Shown here: positions 1 to 12,200 of the stretch, piece by piece
Layout: each line of letters begins with the position of its first letter
How positions within the stretch are numbered: position 1 is the stretch's first letter
NCBI GenBank assembly: GCA_004335635.1
Contig: QAXH01005173.1
Coordinates: forward strand, 1 to 64,000
Source: Chloromonas sp. AAM2
Taxonomy: Eukaryota > Chlorophyta > Chlorophyceae > Chlamydomonadales > Chlamydomonadaceae
Reading direction: 5' to 3'
Length of the DNA stretch: 64,000 bases
Notes under the pieces: model-generated
Told to the model about the DNA's origin: nothing
What the model saw: only the letters and a program-made list of their open reading frames with translations
The model's database searches: none
Position numbers and translations under genes: made by a program

Positions 1-1408
1 GGGGGGGGAAAGGGGCGGGAGGGGCTGAGTTTTGGTGTGTGGGTTGGCTGGTGGTGACATAGACAAGGCAACAAAGTCAATCAACGTGGTGGCGTGCACG
101 CTTTGTTGTACCAGGGTGTGTAAGGTCAAGGCAGCAACAGTGCTGAAAGCAGCACAACCATGTGCTTGGCAGGTGGCGTGCCGATGCCGGGGCGACCTTT
201 GGGTGGTGGTTTTCCGAGACCAGGCGGAGGTGAGGGCGTTTTTAAACCTCGTTTAGCTTTCTTTGTGACTGCACATCGTACCGCTTTGTGACTGCACATC
301 GTACCGCTTTGTGACTGCACATCGTACCGCTTTGTGACTATACATCGCTTCATTGATGGCTTTGACTGGCAAGCTGCTCAGTTACCTTGCCCCTCGCTGC
401 CACCTTGTAACAGACACACTACTGCTGCTTTCCACAGCCAGAAAACAACATTCGTCAAGGGAATAAATATCACGCAGAGGAACATTACATTAAGGGCAAC
501 CACACCTTGACCCACTGCCAACCGTCAAGAAGTGTGAGGCTTTCTTAAGAAACACCAGCATGCCTCAAGTGCACCAGGTCACTATAACGTCCATATCGTG
601 GAACAGCAACGTTCAAACCGTGCAAGCGTACAAGGACCATCAACGATAAGAAGTCCAACTGTAAAACAGGGTTGAAATGCAGACAGGGCAGTTTGTGTGT
701 GCCCACTGCCACCCATCGCAGTGCCACAGGCAGCAACCTTTCACAATGATCAGTGTGATCTCCTTCTCCTTCAATCTCCTTCAGTGTGACTTATGATTTA
801 CTGGCGGTTTGCTATATATAGGCATGCACATGGGCCCAGGACATCCTGCGTTTGGTGGTGGCGGCGGCATGTTTCCAGACCCGGGCATGGCACCTCGGCC
901 CGGTTTTGGCGGGCAGGGGCAGGGAGGGCCGGGGCCGGGCATGCGCTGGGACCCCATCGCTCCGCCTGGTCTGCCAGGCTTCAGGCCAGACGACTTCAAA
1001 CCGGGCGGGCCTGGCAGGTGCGTAGGCTGGGCAACGCTTGCGCTTGGCACCTAGTGCAGCATGCTGCCCATGAGCACGGCTGCTGCTTTGCTCCAAGCCG
1101 GGGCATTGGGATGTTGTAGATGCCTGATAGCAAATCACACGCATCTTGTCATTTCCCATCCCCTTTGCCGGTCCATGACTGCACTACGGACGTCAGTCTC
1201 TTTTTCTGAAGCTTGACCTAGGATTGTGGTCCGCTTGTAGCACTCAATTGTCTTGTACCTCCTTGCTGCCTGCTACTTGCAACCATGGCAAACAGAGCAT
1301 CTGGCTACCTGTGGTGTGTTGCTTCACAGGGGTGGGCAGGGCATTGACCCTGACATCATGCAGCCAGGCGCTGGGAGGGGAACCGATTGGGACCACATGT
1401 ACGGTTGA
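1..1408 (+). CDS. PI31-like proteasome regulator, 3' end (5' partial)
   Basis: This is the C-terminal part of a PI31 (PSMF1-type) proteasome-binding protein; the 5' part lies outside the window. Three exons join in phase: 173-229, 822-1017 and 1330-1408 (stop TGA 1406-1408). The first gives a Gly/Pro-rich stretch (VPMPGRPLGGGFPRPGG), the second continues it and carries the family signature MRWDPIAPPGLPGFRPDDF, and the third ends in TDWDHMYG, like the PI31 tail. Splice phases agree at both junctions (GG|C and AG|G). PI31 proteins bind the 20S core through this Pro-rich C-terminal region and modulate or help assemble proteasomes; that role is family knowledge. The 173 start is an acceptor (ggcag), so more exons lie upstream, possibly within bases 1-40. 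The protein family call is firm; the first exon here is less so. Confidence 0.82.
265..350. repeat. 23-bp tandem repeat in PI31 intron
   Basis: About 3.7 direct copies of a 23-bp unit (gtgactgcacatcgtaccgc plus ttt) start at 265, 288, 311 and 334. The first three are identical and the last has diverged (gtgactatacatcg). It lies in the intron 230-821, shortly after the splice donor. It has no spacers, so it is a minisatellite and not a CRISPR-like array. Confidence 0.9.
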
Positions 1409-2674
1409 AAGCACAAGCAGGCATGTTGGAGCAGATTGTATTTTTCAACACAATGCCTGAACAGATTGTATTTTTAGACTGCAGCGCCTGAACATGCGTT
1501 TTGAAAGTGAGTGTTCTACCACTACTGCCTTTTGAATAGTATTGTGGTCATGCATACTGCCATTGGGCAGAGGCGTTTGTTGGCTGCAAGCCGATCATTT
1601 TGGTGCATGCACCATCTTTTCCGTCGTCTTGCGAAAGGTGGTGTGTCAAGGGATTGGCTGCCATTTTATTAGGGGTTGACTGTTGTTGAATTGTTCTGTG
1701 ATGTTGACGATGTGATGTTTCATAAATCACAAGTTGAATAACCCTGAGTCTGCCAGTTGAACAGACCCTTCAAGGCTGAGTTGTTTACCAAACATACCGC
1801 ATAGAATTGTTGGCACTTGATGGTGGCTCATTTACAGCATTGGCATGAGTTAAAGGAATCACGTTTGCAACACCAGACGATGGCCATTTACGCAGTCAGT
1901 CACATGAATGTTGACCAGCAGAGGGTTCACAAGCCTCTATCGTTTTACACAGGTGGTCATCTCAATACATACGTTACAGGGAGACAGCAAGCAAGCACAC
2001 AGCACAAACACGTAAGCAGCAATCCAAGGCGTACATGAGTAGTAGAAAGGTTGGCTGCTGCCAACCTGCAAGTGAATCAAGAATCTTTTAGGCAAATCCG
2101 CCTCAAGTCAGCTGGCGTGCCTCTGGGCTGCCATTTCTCAATGTCCTGGTGTGTTCTTTCTTCTGTACCATAAACATGGCCGTGGCCTGTTTAACAGGCA
2201 TGTATATCTAGCAACAAGCAACCTCGGTGCTTTGCCATATTGCCAGCCTGCCATGAAGTGCGATGCAGCAACCCATGATGAAACCAAGCTATGTCGCACA
2301 TCCTGAGCAAAATCCAGCATAAAAGAACTCAAACAAAACGGTCCGCACGACACGCACCAACAATTCAGGCATGCTGAGCGCCAGCCAAATCCTCCTGCTT
2401 TGTGCCATGGAAGCACTGCACCAAACTCAGACCCAAACAGCCCTGCAGTGCGGGAATGGGTGCAAATGCTACCTTGCAAATGCTCATGGCCCAATCCCCA
2501 AGAAAACCCTGCATGTTACCTAACCCTACTAAAGGCCCATCCACGTGCATTTGCCACATGCAGTGAAGCAATACCATCTACAGACAACGAGTGTCATCCA
2601 ATGCCAGCTTTGTCAGCAATAAGCACATGCCTCACTGTCAGGCTGTGCTTTACGTGACCATGTTGTTACTTGGT
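1409..2674. other. Convergent intergenic region, PI31 / importin alpha
   Basis: The PI31 gene (+) and the importin alpha gene (-) end towards each other here. The stretch must hold both 3' untranslated regions. No reading frame in it resembles a known protein, and the small open frames lack splice-supported context. No RNA gene was recognised. Confidence 0.6.
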
Positions 2675-5278
2675 TTATTGCTGAGGTGCGAAGTTGAACA
2701 CTGGCGCCTGGCTGCCCACTGACCCATCCGCCGCTGGTGCAAAGTTGAACACAGGTGCGCCTGGCTGCCCTGCGCCAGGTGCTCCGAACGCGTAGCCGCC
2801 TGCTGTGACTGCTGGTGTGAGGTTCTGGTCCTCGCCCTCTTCAATGTCAAAGTAGGTCTCCAGGATGTGCACTGCCTTCTCATACAGCTCCTCGTTGGGG
2901 TGATCCTGCAGCCCCTCTATCTTATCCAGACCCTCTGCGTCCTCAACTAGCTGTGCATAGGGATTAACCCCATTGCCACCTGGCATCTTCTTCATCTGCT
3001 CGCCATACTGCACACAACAAACGAGGGACAAACCAAGCTATTACGATTATGCCCGATGAAATGACATCCGATTGACCGACAAGACGCAAAGTCAGACTCG
3101 GAAATATTCGCACGACATCAAGCACCTGCCAGGTGGCATCTCCTACCTTGAGGATGTTCTCCAGTCCTTCAAGAGCCACAGTGACAATTCTGGCATCGTT
3201 GACTGTTAGCAGTTCGCACAGCGGCTTGACACAGCCATACTGAACAAGCAGGCGAATCTGCTCAGCACTTCCCCCTGATGTTGCGTTGCTGATGGCCCAT
3301 GCTGCCTCCTTTTTAATGTCAAACTCCGCTGTGGATAGCAGGTTGATCAGCGGGTGCAGCAGCTGAGCATCCACCACTGCCTGAATTTGATCCTGTAAAA
3401 CGGACCATGCCAAGCAGCCATAATTGCAAGACGAAATGTGTCAAACAGGTTGGCATTGTCCAACCGACACGCCACCGTTTGCAACACTGAGTACGATCCT
3501 GGCGCCTGCCTCTTACCTTGGTACCTGCTGTGATGTTGGAGATTGTCCAGCAAGCCTCCTTCTTGATGCTCTTCTTGTGATTTGTGGTCAACAGGTTGAG
3601 CAGGCAGTTCAGCGCACCGCAGTTGATCACAACCTGTGTCTGCATGTCATTACCAGTCACGATGTTGCCCACCGTGCGTAGAGCAGGCACAAGTACTGCT
3701 GCGGAGTGATGCCTGCAGGCAAGGACAACATGCAGCTCCAGTCAGTTGTAGGCGCGTGCATGCGACTGCCTTCGTGAAGAGTTCCAATTTGGTGCACAAC
3801 GGAAAACACCATCTTCGGCAAACATCACTCTGTCGCTGCTGTCCAATGACCAAGTTGCTGTGAATTGGCCAGTGTGTCTTCCCAGATATGCTCTCCTACA
3901 CTTACATGAGCAGCTCTGTAAGCCGCCTGCAAACGCCTGCCTCAATGACTTTGTCAATGCGGTCGTTGTCACCATCTGACAGGTAGGATAGCGCCCAGCA
4001 AGCATCTGTAAGCACCTCCTCGTCATTGTGATGAATGAGCTCAGCCAAGGTGGGCAAGGCTGCCTTGGTCTGATTAAGCACGCACAAGCACAAATGACGA
4101 GTAACGATGAGTGCGCAAACCAGGAAAAGAACAAACCGGAATGCATTATATGAACGCTGTTCCAACTGTGACCAAGTGCAGCACACAGGAAGCCCTACTT
4201 ACAATGTGGAAAGGAGGTGCTGGCTTGCCTCTGCAGAAGTTGGAAAGGGTCCATGTGGCATTGCGCAACATGCTGATCTTGGAGTGCGTAGTAAGCTGCT
4301 CCAAGAGGGGTGGGAGAGCATTGAAGTTGAGGACGTAATCTCGGCACTTGTGTGAGTCGCCTGCAATGTTGCCCAGGGCCCACACGGCCTGCACATGCAT
4401 GCAAAGCCACGCCATCAATCCTGAAAGCTTTTTGATCACTGACATGGCTCAGCTCTGGCTGCCCCACTGACCTGCTCTCGCACGTCGTCGCTGGGTGATG
4501 ACAGGAGCTGCACAAAGATCGGGACAGCTCCGGCGTCGATGACAACCTTGGTGTGATCCGATGTGCCGGACGCGACGTTGGTCAGGGCCCATGCGGCTTC
4601 AAACTGCGGAGGTGGCATGCAAAAACCCTTGATAGCCGCCCTGTGCACGCGGTCCACAATTCAAGCACAGACGACAAAACTGAATTGCAACGCACCTGCA
4701 GCTGTGGCGCGTCAGCCTTCTGAAGAAATTCAACAAACTTGGGAATGACTCCAGTCTTGATCACCTCCTCGATTGGGGGGTTGCGCTCTGCCAGGAGCAA
4801 GCAAGCAGAACCAGTGAGCAAACCAATCCAACAAAAACTGAAGGATGCTACACACCCCTGTTCACACCCTGTTCCATCTAGCCGGGCGTCTCACCAATTG
4901 ACAACAGTTTCCTGAACTTCTGCGTGGCCTCGTATTGGTCTTGCACGCTGGAAGAGAACACGCCACTGACCATCATAGGAAGTTCATCAAGCTACGTGCA
5001 CGCCAGAGCAGAAGGGGTTGTGGTCCAAAACACAAACCCATAAATGCAGATCTGTTCGAAAACCTGCCAGTGGGCCCAACACCACTTACCCTATGAGTGC
5101 TGGAGTGCTTGTTGCTATCCTCCAGAGCATATTGAGGCGTGGCGAAGGTAGCGCGCTTCTTAAGCAGGTTTTCATCGCGCTTGTTCTTGCGGAGCTCAAT
5201 GATATTCTCCTCGCGCTTCCTACGGGCCTCCTCAGCATCGATACCCTTCTTCACCTCCTTCTTGCGTGTGTTTAGCAT
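2675..5278 (-). CDS. Importin subunit alpha (karyopherin alpha), 9 exons
   Basis: Nuclear import adaptor that binds nuclear localisation signals in the cytosol and hands cargo to importin beta. Exons (high to low): 5278-5090, 4991-4895, 4787-4696, 4603-4472, 4388-4203, 4069-3906, 3712-3517, 3392-3147, 3007-2675; phases agree throughout and give 544 aa, the usual size. Residues 1 to about 45 form the IBB domain ([20 protein letters not shown], then LLKKR). Armadillo repeats follow with the NLS-binding Trp/Asn pairs: [55 protein letters not shown] and [12 protein letters not shown] conserved acidic stretch (DIEEGEDQ) precedes the end. The tail is unusual in carrying APVFNFAP twice, the second copy ending the protein as FNFAPQQ. 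The chosen Met at 5278 gives a slightly short IBB N-terminus, so an extra upstream coding exon is possible. Confidence 0.95.
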
Positions 5279-6230
5279 CCTGACTGGCTGCTGGGCGCCA
5301 GCAAGGTCCGAGACCGGGCTGTCTTTGCGATTATTAAGGCAGTAGCAGGTGACGGCCGAGCTGGTGCAGGTGGACAGCAAACGGCACTTGCAAATAGGGG
5401 CAGATACAACCACTGCAAATACGAACTGCGACTCAAATCCGCCCGAGAAAAGGCACCCACATGGCTGGCGGCCGTTACAAGCCACTTTGTTCAACCATTT
5501 TGTTCAGATCCGTTCCCTGGCAGCTTGCTTTGAGGAAGTTAGGTCCGGATCACGGCGCCTGCTATGCCTGATCCAATGGTGGGGTTTTTGAACATCAGGG
5601 CACGTAAAACTCATTCAGCCAGTTACAGCGTGGTGTGCATACACTCAACGTTAGCTCAACGTGAGCAGGCAGAACAAAAGGCATACACCTGTCTAGAATT
5701 AGGCCACGAACCCAATTTCGTCATGAACTGTACACAAAGCGCGGACTGTGCATGCAATAAATAGAAGTTCAACCGACCGGAAGTAGGAAATTGACCCGCC
5801 ATGGCTTTTCTGTACATACAAAGGCTATGGGCACCCACTAGCCTAAGGAATGGATGCCACACAGCCAAACCCAACTTCACTCGACTGCACTTACAGCAGA
5901 CTGTCCAAGCTAACTCACGGCATATGTTGGCATACCTGCCAGAGATTTCTATCTATGTACACCAGCACTTCGCTGAATGAGTTTCACAAGTTCAGCAGTG
6001 GCTTGCACACGCCGCTCGGTGAGCCTTGACCTAGACATACACCAGTTGGGTCTGGCCTCCACGCAGGCAGCGATGCCCTCCATTCGCTGTCAAACTCATA
6101 AACATTTCACCAAGCGCAACCGAAGCTCTGCTGCAACCAAAAACTGAGCCTTGATGCCTGTTCAGACACCATGCTTGGCATTCTGGTGAGCAGCTGTCTG
6201 CTTGCCAGTGGCCACCACAACATCACAAGC
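5279..6230. other. Intergenic region, importin alpha 5' / GAD 3'
   Basis: Between the importin alpha start (-) and the last recognisable decarboxylase exons (-). It should contain the importin promoter and 5' leader and the decarboxylase 3' untranslated region. Open frames here have no family resemblance. Nothing else was identified. Confidence 0.5.
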
Positions 6231-9200
6231 TCAGCAAACCTGCGTGGACAAGCACGCCACGTGCTGTTTTCAGTTGCCAGCCCAGCATTCAAGGATGGGT
6301 ACATGTGCACCTTGGAACCTGTTGCGTGAATTGGAGCGGCCTGCCTGTCTGCTTGCAAGCTGAGAAGCTGGTCTACAGGTGGGCGCCCCACTGATTCTAA
6401 TGCAGGCACCCACCACATGCATCTTATCCTTGGTATGCAGGTTTGATGGCGCCACTCTGCTCTTGATGCGCTCCATGGCGTGGTCCCGTTGCTCCCGGGT
6501 GCGCTCTGCAAAGTTCACATCTGCAAACCACAAGCACGCTTACAAAGCATCACAAATTGTGCGTTTCCCTTTTGCAGCGTGCATGCCCAAGACTGCATGC
6601 TGTTTACATGATGCCTCAGCGGCTGGAAATGAGTTTGCATACTAGATGAGTGGCATGTCGTACACTTCTCATCATGGTGATGGCTTAACGCAAGAGCTTG
6701 CTACAGAGGGATCAAAACCCTTCTTTGTTTGCTATGCCACATGATTGTTCCATCCTTGGCATGAAAAAGCGACGCACAAACACACGCAGGCGACCCACCC
6801 AGCCAGTCCAGTGCATTGCGCATGTCCTTGAGCAGCCGGTCCGCCAGCGTAATGGAGAAGTCCTCGCGCACCACACACCGACACACAGTCATCTCCTCGC
6901 TGCAGGGCGCACAGGCACACACACACACACACACACATGCTGCGTGCAACTGCATGACTAAACTACTCAAGGCTATCAGAAAGAAAACTTGAATTCTACA
7001 AGAATAGTCGACCAAAACTTGACTCATACAAAAGTGGCTGGCCAGGATGCAATGCTCCAAATGCTTGGATGCTGCAGTTGTGCCGTGTCAGTGCGTGGGA
7101 TCAAAGCATCACATGGTGTTCGTGCACACATTGTGAATGCAGCTCACACGCTTTTGCAGTGGCTGCCGGTGCAGATGATTAATTCATGGCCACGTGGGCT
7201 TGATGAATCAGCAGCAACAACCTAGTCAACCTGGTCAACCAACCGAGGCGTTGGTCACCGCCGGCAAACTGCTGTACTCACAGATCAGGTGGCATCTTGT
7301 AAGCGGGCACAGACCAGCCACACTCCTTGAGCTTCTCTGCAAACTCAAACTCTGTGTACGGCCTCAGGGTGCCAGGTGCCGGGCCATCCGCAGGCCCAGC
7401 AGGCTCCGGGGTCGTGGGCCCATCTGCCACGCCCTGCCCCGCCTGCCCTGCTGCATGTCTACCATACGGCAGCAGGGTGAAGGCAACCATGGGGACTGTC
7501 TTGCGGGGGTTGTTCAGCAGTCGAAACGCCCCAGTCGCCCGTATGCCATCAGCAAGGTAGCACGCCACCTGTACACATGTAAACAGACCAATGCACAGGT
7601 TGCATAACGTCGTGAAGCGCCTGCCAATACAATATAGCAGTGCCTGCTTGTCCTGTTTGGCAGCAAGGTCAGGACGTCCCAAAGCCGCATGAATGCATTT
7701 GATACTCTTTGAACAAGGACACGAACTGCAGCGACTGACGCTTTCCTTCCTCTGGCATGTGACCTTGATGATGGTATTCAATCTGGCACTGCATGCTTCT
7801 TTGCAGCAGAAATGACCATCGTCTGTCTATTTGAGCATGCAAGGAGCGCATCATGCTCCATGCTCCATGCCCCACGTCGCACCTGCTCCATGTTTTGGAC
7901 CACCAGGGAGAAGCCCTCTCGGCCCAGCCGGAGAAACTGATAGTAGCTGGCCACAATGTGGCTGGCTGGTCTGCAGGATCAGACATTGCAGACAGGTTTA
8001 GCCTGAACCTGTTGGTTGAGCACCATTGCAACCACTGTGACTGTAAGTGCTCGCCGATCTAGGCAGCTCACAGAATGGAATAATGAAGCATGGTGGCGGA
8101 GTCATCTCCTGATGCACAGTCCTGTGAGTGCCCAAACGCCAGCTCATCAAGGAAGCTGACAAAGGACCAGGAAGTGTGTGGAATGACAGGCCAGGTTTGC
8201 AGGCTTTAGAATGTGAATGACTTGGACAATGGGTCAGTTATCCTCCTGAGTGGCAGGTGCTACTTGAATCAGGCAAAGGGTTACACGGACAATCCAGCAG
8301 GATCAAGAAGGCTCGACCCTTGCAGGATTATGTAGTGTGGTGTGGCTGCTATGGCGTGCGAGTGGGGTTGACAAAGCTGCATTGCTGCTAAGATTGTTTC
8401 CAAAGCTGGGAGAGAAAAGAAGGCAGCAGTAGGAACTAGGAAGAAGTCGCAGTGCTAGGGTTCACCATGAACTGTGTGCGCAAATGGGGTTCACTTGGCA
8501 GTTCATCAACTGACAGGAACTGCCAGTCCAAAGCCCACCTGGAAAAGTTGAGCGTAAGGTTTGTCTGTTCAGAGCCCAGGTATGTCAGGTGGAAGACCAA
8601 GTCCGGGTGCAGCAGAGCACTGTTGCGCCACACAACCCAGCCTATGCCACAGTACACAAAACCGTACCTGCATACCAATGAAAGAGCAGTGGCATGGGTA
8701 GGACTGGCCAGTATGGACGGGTGATGCCTACGAGGGTGCAGAAGCCGCAGGTGCAATCAATCAAGTTTGCCTAGGACTTGCACAACTGAGTTAGCGCGTG
8801 AGAAGCACACACTCTCACACATTGTTAGCACGTGAGAAGCACACACGCTACACATTGCTAGCACGTGAGAAAAGCACACACCCTCACATTGGACCAACCG
8901 AACTACAGACGGGGACTTACAGAACTCAGTTGCATCAGTTGCATCGCACTAGAGCCAGCACGGCTGCAGAACTGCTTTGCAATGAGCAGGACTGTTGCAA
9001 GCCAGTCCAGCGCAAATGAGACAAGACAAGATGCTTCCACAGGTGCTTTGGCAAATGGTCACACCACCCATCTTTGCATTACGAACAAGAAGAGCTACAG
9101 GAAGGATTATCCAACACTTTTACTTTGATAGTGCATGAAGCCGGATGTCCAGCGCAGATGCGATGAGACTGGACAAGCCAAGCCAAGCCAAGCCAAGCCA

Positions 9201-12200
9201 AGCCAAGCCAAGCCATGGGAGTTGCTTGTCAAATGCTCTGGCTTCACAGGCGGACCATTGAGCAGCACTCCAGTGCGCACAGCGACTCACTTGTGCCCGC
9301 TGGTGCAGATAGAAATGACGTTCTGCAGGTGACAGAGAAAACAGGGACCCAACTGGATACTGACCATCAACACTGGATACTAACCATGGCAACATGAACT
9401 CAACCAAACAGGCAAAGACCTGATGCCGACGATATCTGACTTCAGGCAAAGACCTGAGGCCGAACTGCAATCAGCTGTTTCAGATATACCATTCAAGCAG
9501 GTCGTGTCTGCTCCAGTGCATCAAAACAGTTTGCTACATCGCCACCAGATGACCTTTGTTGGCTTAGAGACCACAACAAGACTCTTGTTGTACAGCAACC
9601 TTATAACTGTTTAGGCAGTGCTACCCCGCGGCAGCTGCGTGGCAAGATCACGCAAGATTCCCATGTATGCCACAGGTTCACCTTGAGCCTGAAGTCCCAT
9701 TTAAGGTCCGGGTCCAGAAAGGGCGCCACCATGCCGCCCGAGGCGCCGTCCACATGGATCATCAGGTCCAGACCGCGAGTGGCCCGAAGCTTCTCTGGGA
9801 ACATCAGTGTGTGTATGCGCATCCGCACGTGTATGAGCAGCGCCAATGATGTTGAGGTGCTGAGGCGTGCCATGTGGAATGAAGCATGTGACGACATTGT
9901 GTCAACGACACAGGGCAGATGACTTGACAAGGTTCCTGTCAGTATCCGAGCAGCTACACGACACATGCTATGATAGTAGGTTGATGGCATGTTGCTTACC
10001 ATGCACTCACCACACACAGCATCAATGGCCTGTACGTCATCAAAGTGTCCGGTGTAGGTCGAGCCCAGGATGCAGATCACACCAATGGTGTTCTCATCCT
10101 GCACACGGGGCAGCCTCAGCCTCAGCGTCACATGTGGCAGGCGTGCAGTGCAGAATTGCTAGCTGCTCCATCAACTCTCCGGACAGGTCTAGTGGGCATG
10201 GATTGTGGTGACATGCAGGCTCCATGCTTGCATGTGCATGGAGTAAACGCGCACAGCATTCCACATTGCTTGGCAACAGCAGCTGGTCTGTAAACACAGG
10301 CTGTGTACGGTGAAACAGGAGGGCCCGGAGCGAGAGTTGATGATCACTAGAGAGGTATCAGTAGAGCAGTGTATCACTCTCCTCACCGCCATGTCCTCTA
10401 CATCCTGCACGTCACGAAGCAGGAGCACACATTGGCAAGTGAGCCAGGTCTTGACTGAAGTGTGCCAGATACCAGGTTTGTCACCAATGCTGTGTCGTGA
10501 GCAGCATGGAAGAAAAGCAGCATAACACCCCGCGCACAGGTCTTCATGTGCATGCGGCTTGCCAGGAAAAATTCAGTGTCCTTTCCGGGTCGGGTCTGAA
10601 CCGAGCGGCGGCAGGCCGCATGCTGCATGGACAATTCCACAATAGAGCGGCACGGCGTCCTTATCAAGAGTCTACATTGCGCAAACACCTCGTGTCACGT
10701 GTAAGCAGCAGTGCAGTCCTAGTGTACGAGTACGTGGCTGCTTACCTCGGGCCTCAGTGTGTAGCATCCCTCCCTCACGTGACTCAACCGCAGCTCCACA
10801 TCAAAGTAGTTGCTGAACTTCTTCCAGCAAACCTGCATGCAGCAGAGCGACGCTTCAATGAACAGCTGGGCAAGCGGGCGAACAGGTGAGACAGGCTTTG
10901 GGGTTCACTTGTTGCGAAAGGCCGAGCTCTTCACGTCCGAGATTTTTGTTTTTGCCATGAACTGGGCCCTGGCGCCGATGTGGTTGCATGCATGCTTTGA
11001 TTTGACCAACCTGGTAGTCGTAGCAGATGATGACGTTGGGTTTGTCCGTGGGCAGGCCCTTTGCTCTGCGGGCGCCGGCCCAGCGCTTTTTCATGTTCAG
11101 CCCGCCTTCAACACAGCAGCGTGACAAGTGCAGAGTCTACGCAACTAGACCGCACATGCCTGTAAGATGCACGCCTGTATATATATATATATACATGTTG
11201 ATTACATCAGGAGGTCTGACATACACCGAGCGCGAACGCTAGCAAGCCATGCAAGGGACGAGGCTGGATTTGTGTCTGGCATGTACTAACAGGAAAAAAA
11301 GCATGTTGTCTGGCTATTGTGCTTTGATAAACCTAGAGATGTTCTTTCAGGGTAATTGAACGCAGATGTCTTCTTTCACAAGACAGGGAGTGCAGGCCTT
11401 AAGACCTGTCACTTGTACGTGTGCGAGTGTCGACACCTCAGCTTGTCTGGAATCGTGCCCTTGCATATGTAAGTGCGACTCTGCCTGAAGACCTGTGCAC
11501 ATCCTTGAATCGACAAATCGTAGGAGCCAGTGTCTGTCATAACGTTGTTTGTCCCAGAAAGGGCACCATACCGTCCACCAACACACCGTCTTATGTGGGT
11601 TGATGAAAGACAACAAAAATGGCGCAACTGCAGAGTAAGTGGAAAGCCTAATAACACATCTGCGTATCCTTGAGTCGTCCCGCCAAAAATGACACACACA
11701 CAAAAAGTTGTTCCAGAACTGGCAAACATCTTTTTTTCCCGTTCACCCACGTACCTGCTATATTACAGGCTCAGGCTATGCGTCCATCGCACGACAGTTG
11801 GTAGTGCCTCTAATGCTTGTAACAGATACATCCACTGCGAGGGCATAGCCTGACCGCCCTCCTGTCATAATTATTAAGCTTTATAAGCTAAGGCCTCGCA
11901 TCCAAGGACAATGAGACAAGACTGAGAGGACTAGTAGGAGGAGACATAGCAGCAATTGGCACGAGCTCCCATTTCCCAGCTTCCACTCACCCAGTAGGCA
12001 TCCCTCCGTGGACCCGGATGTGGCGCACCCAACCACATCCTCGGAATCGGGCACGTGAAACAGGTTGGCCATGATTTGAACACACCTGCAGGCGAACGTT
12101 TGGGCAGCACAAGGCAGTACGTTAGTACAGCATGTCACGTAGCATAATCTTGAAAGTAATCAGTCAACATGCCAGCACACATTCAGTGCATCGTGCAGAC

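Noticed and set aside
265..350. Regular short direct repeats that look like a CRISPR array
   Set aside because: Copies abut with no spacers and sit in a eukaryotic intron; it is a minisatellite.
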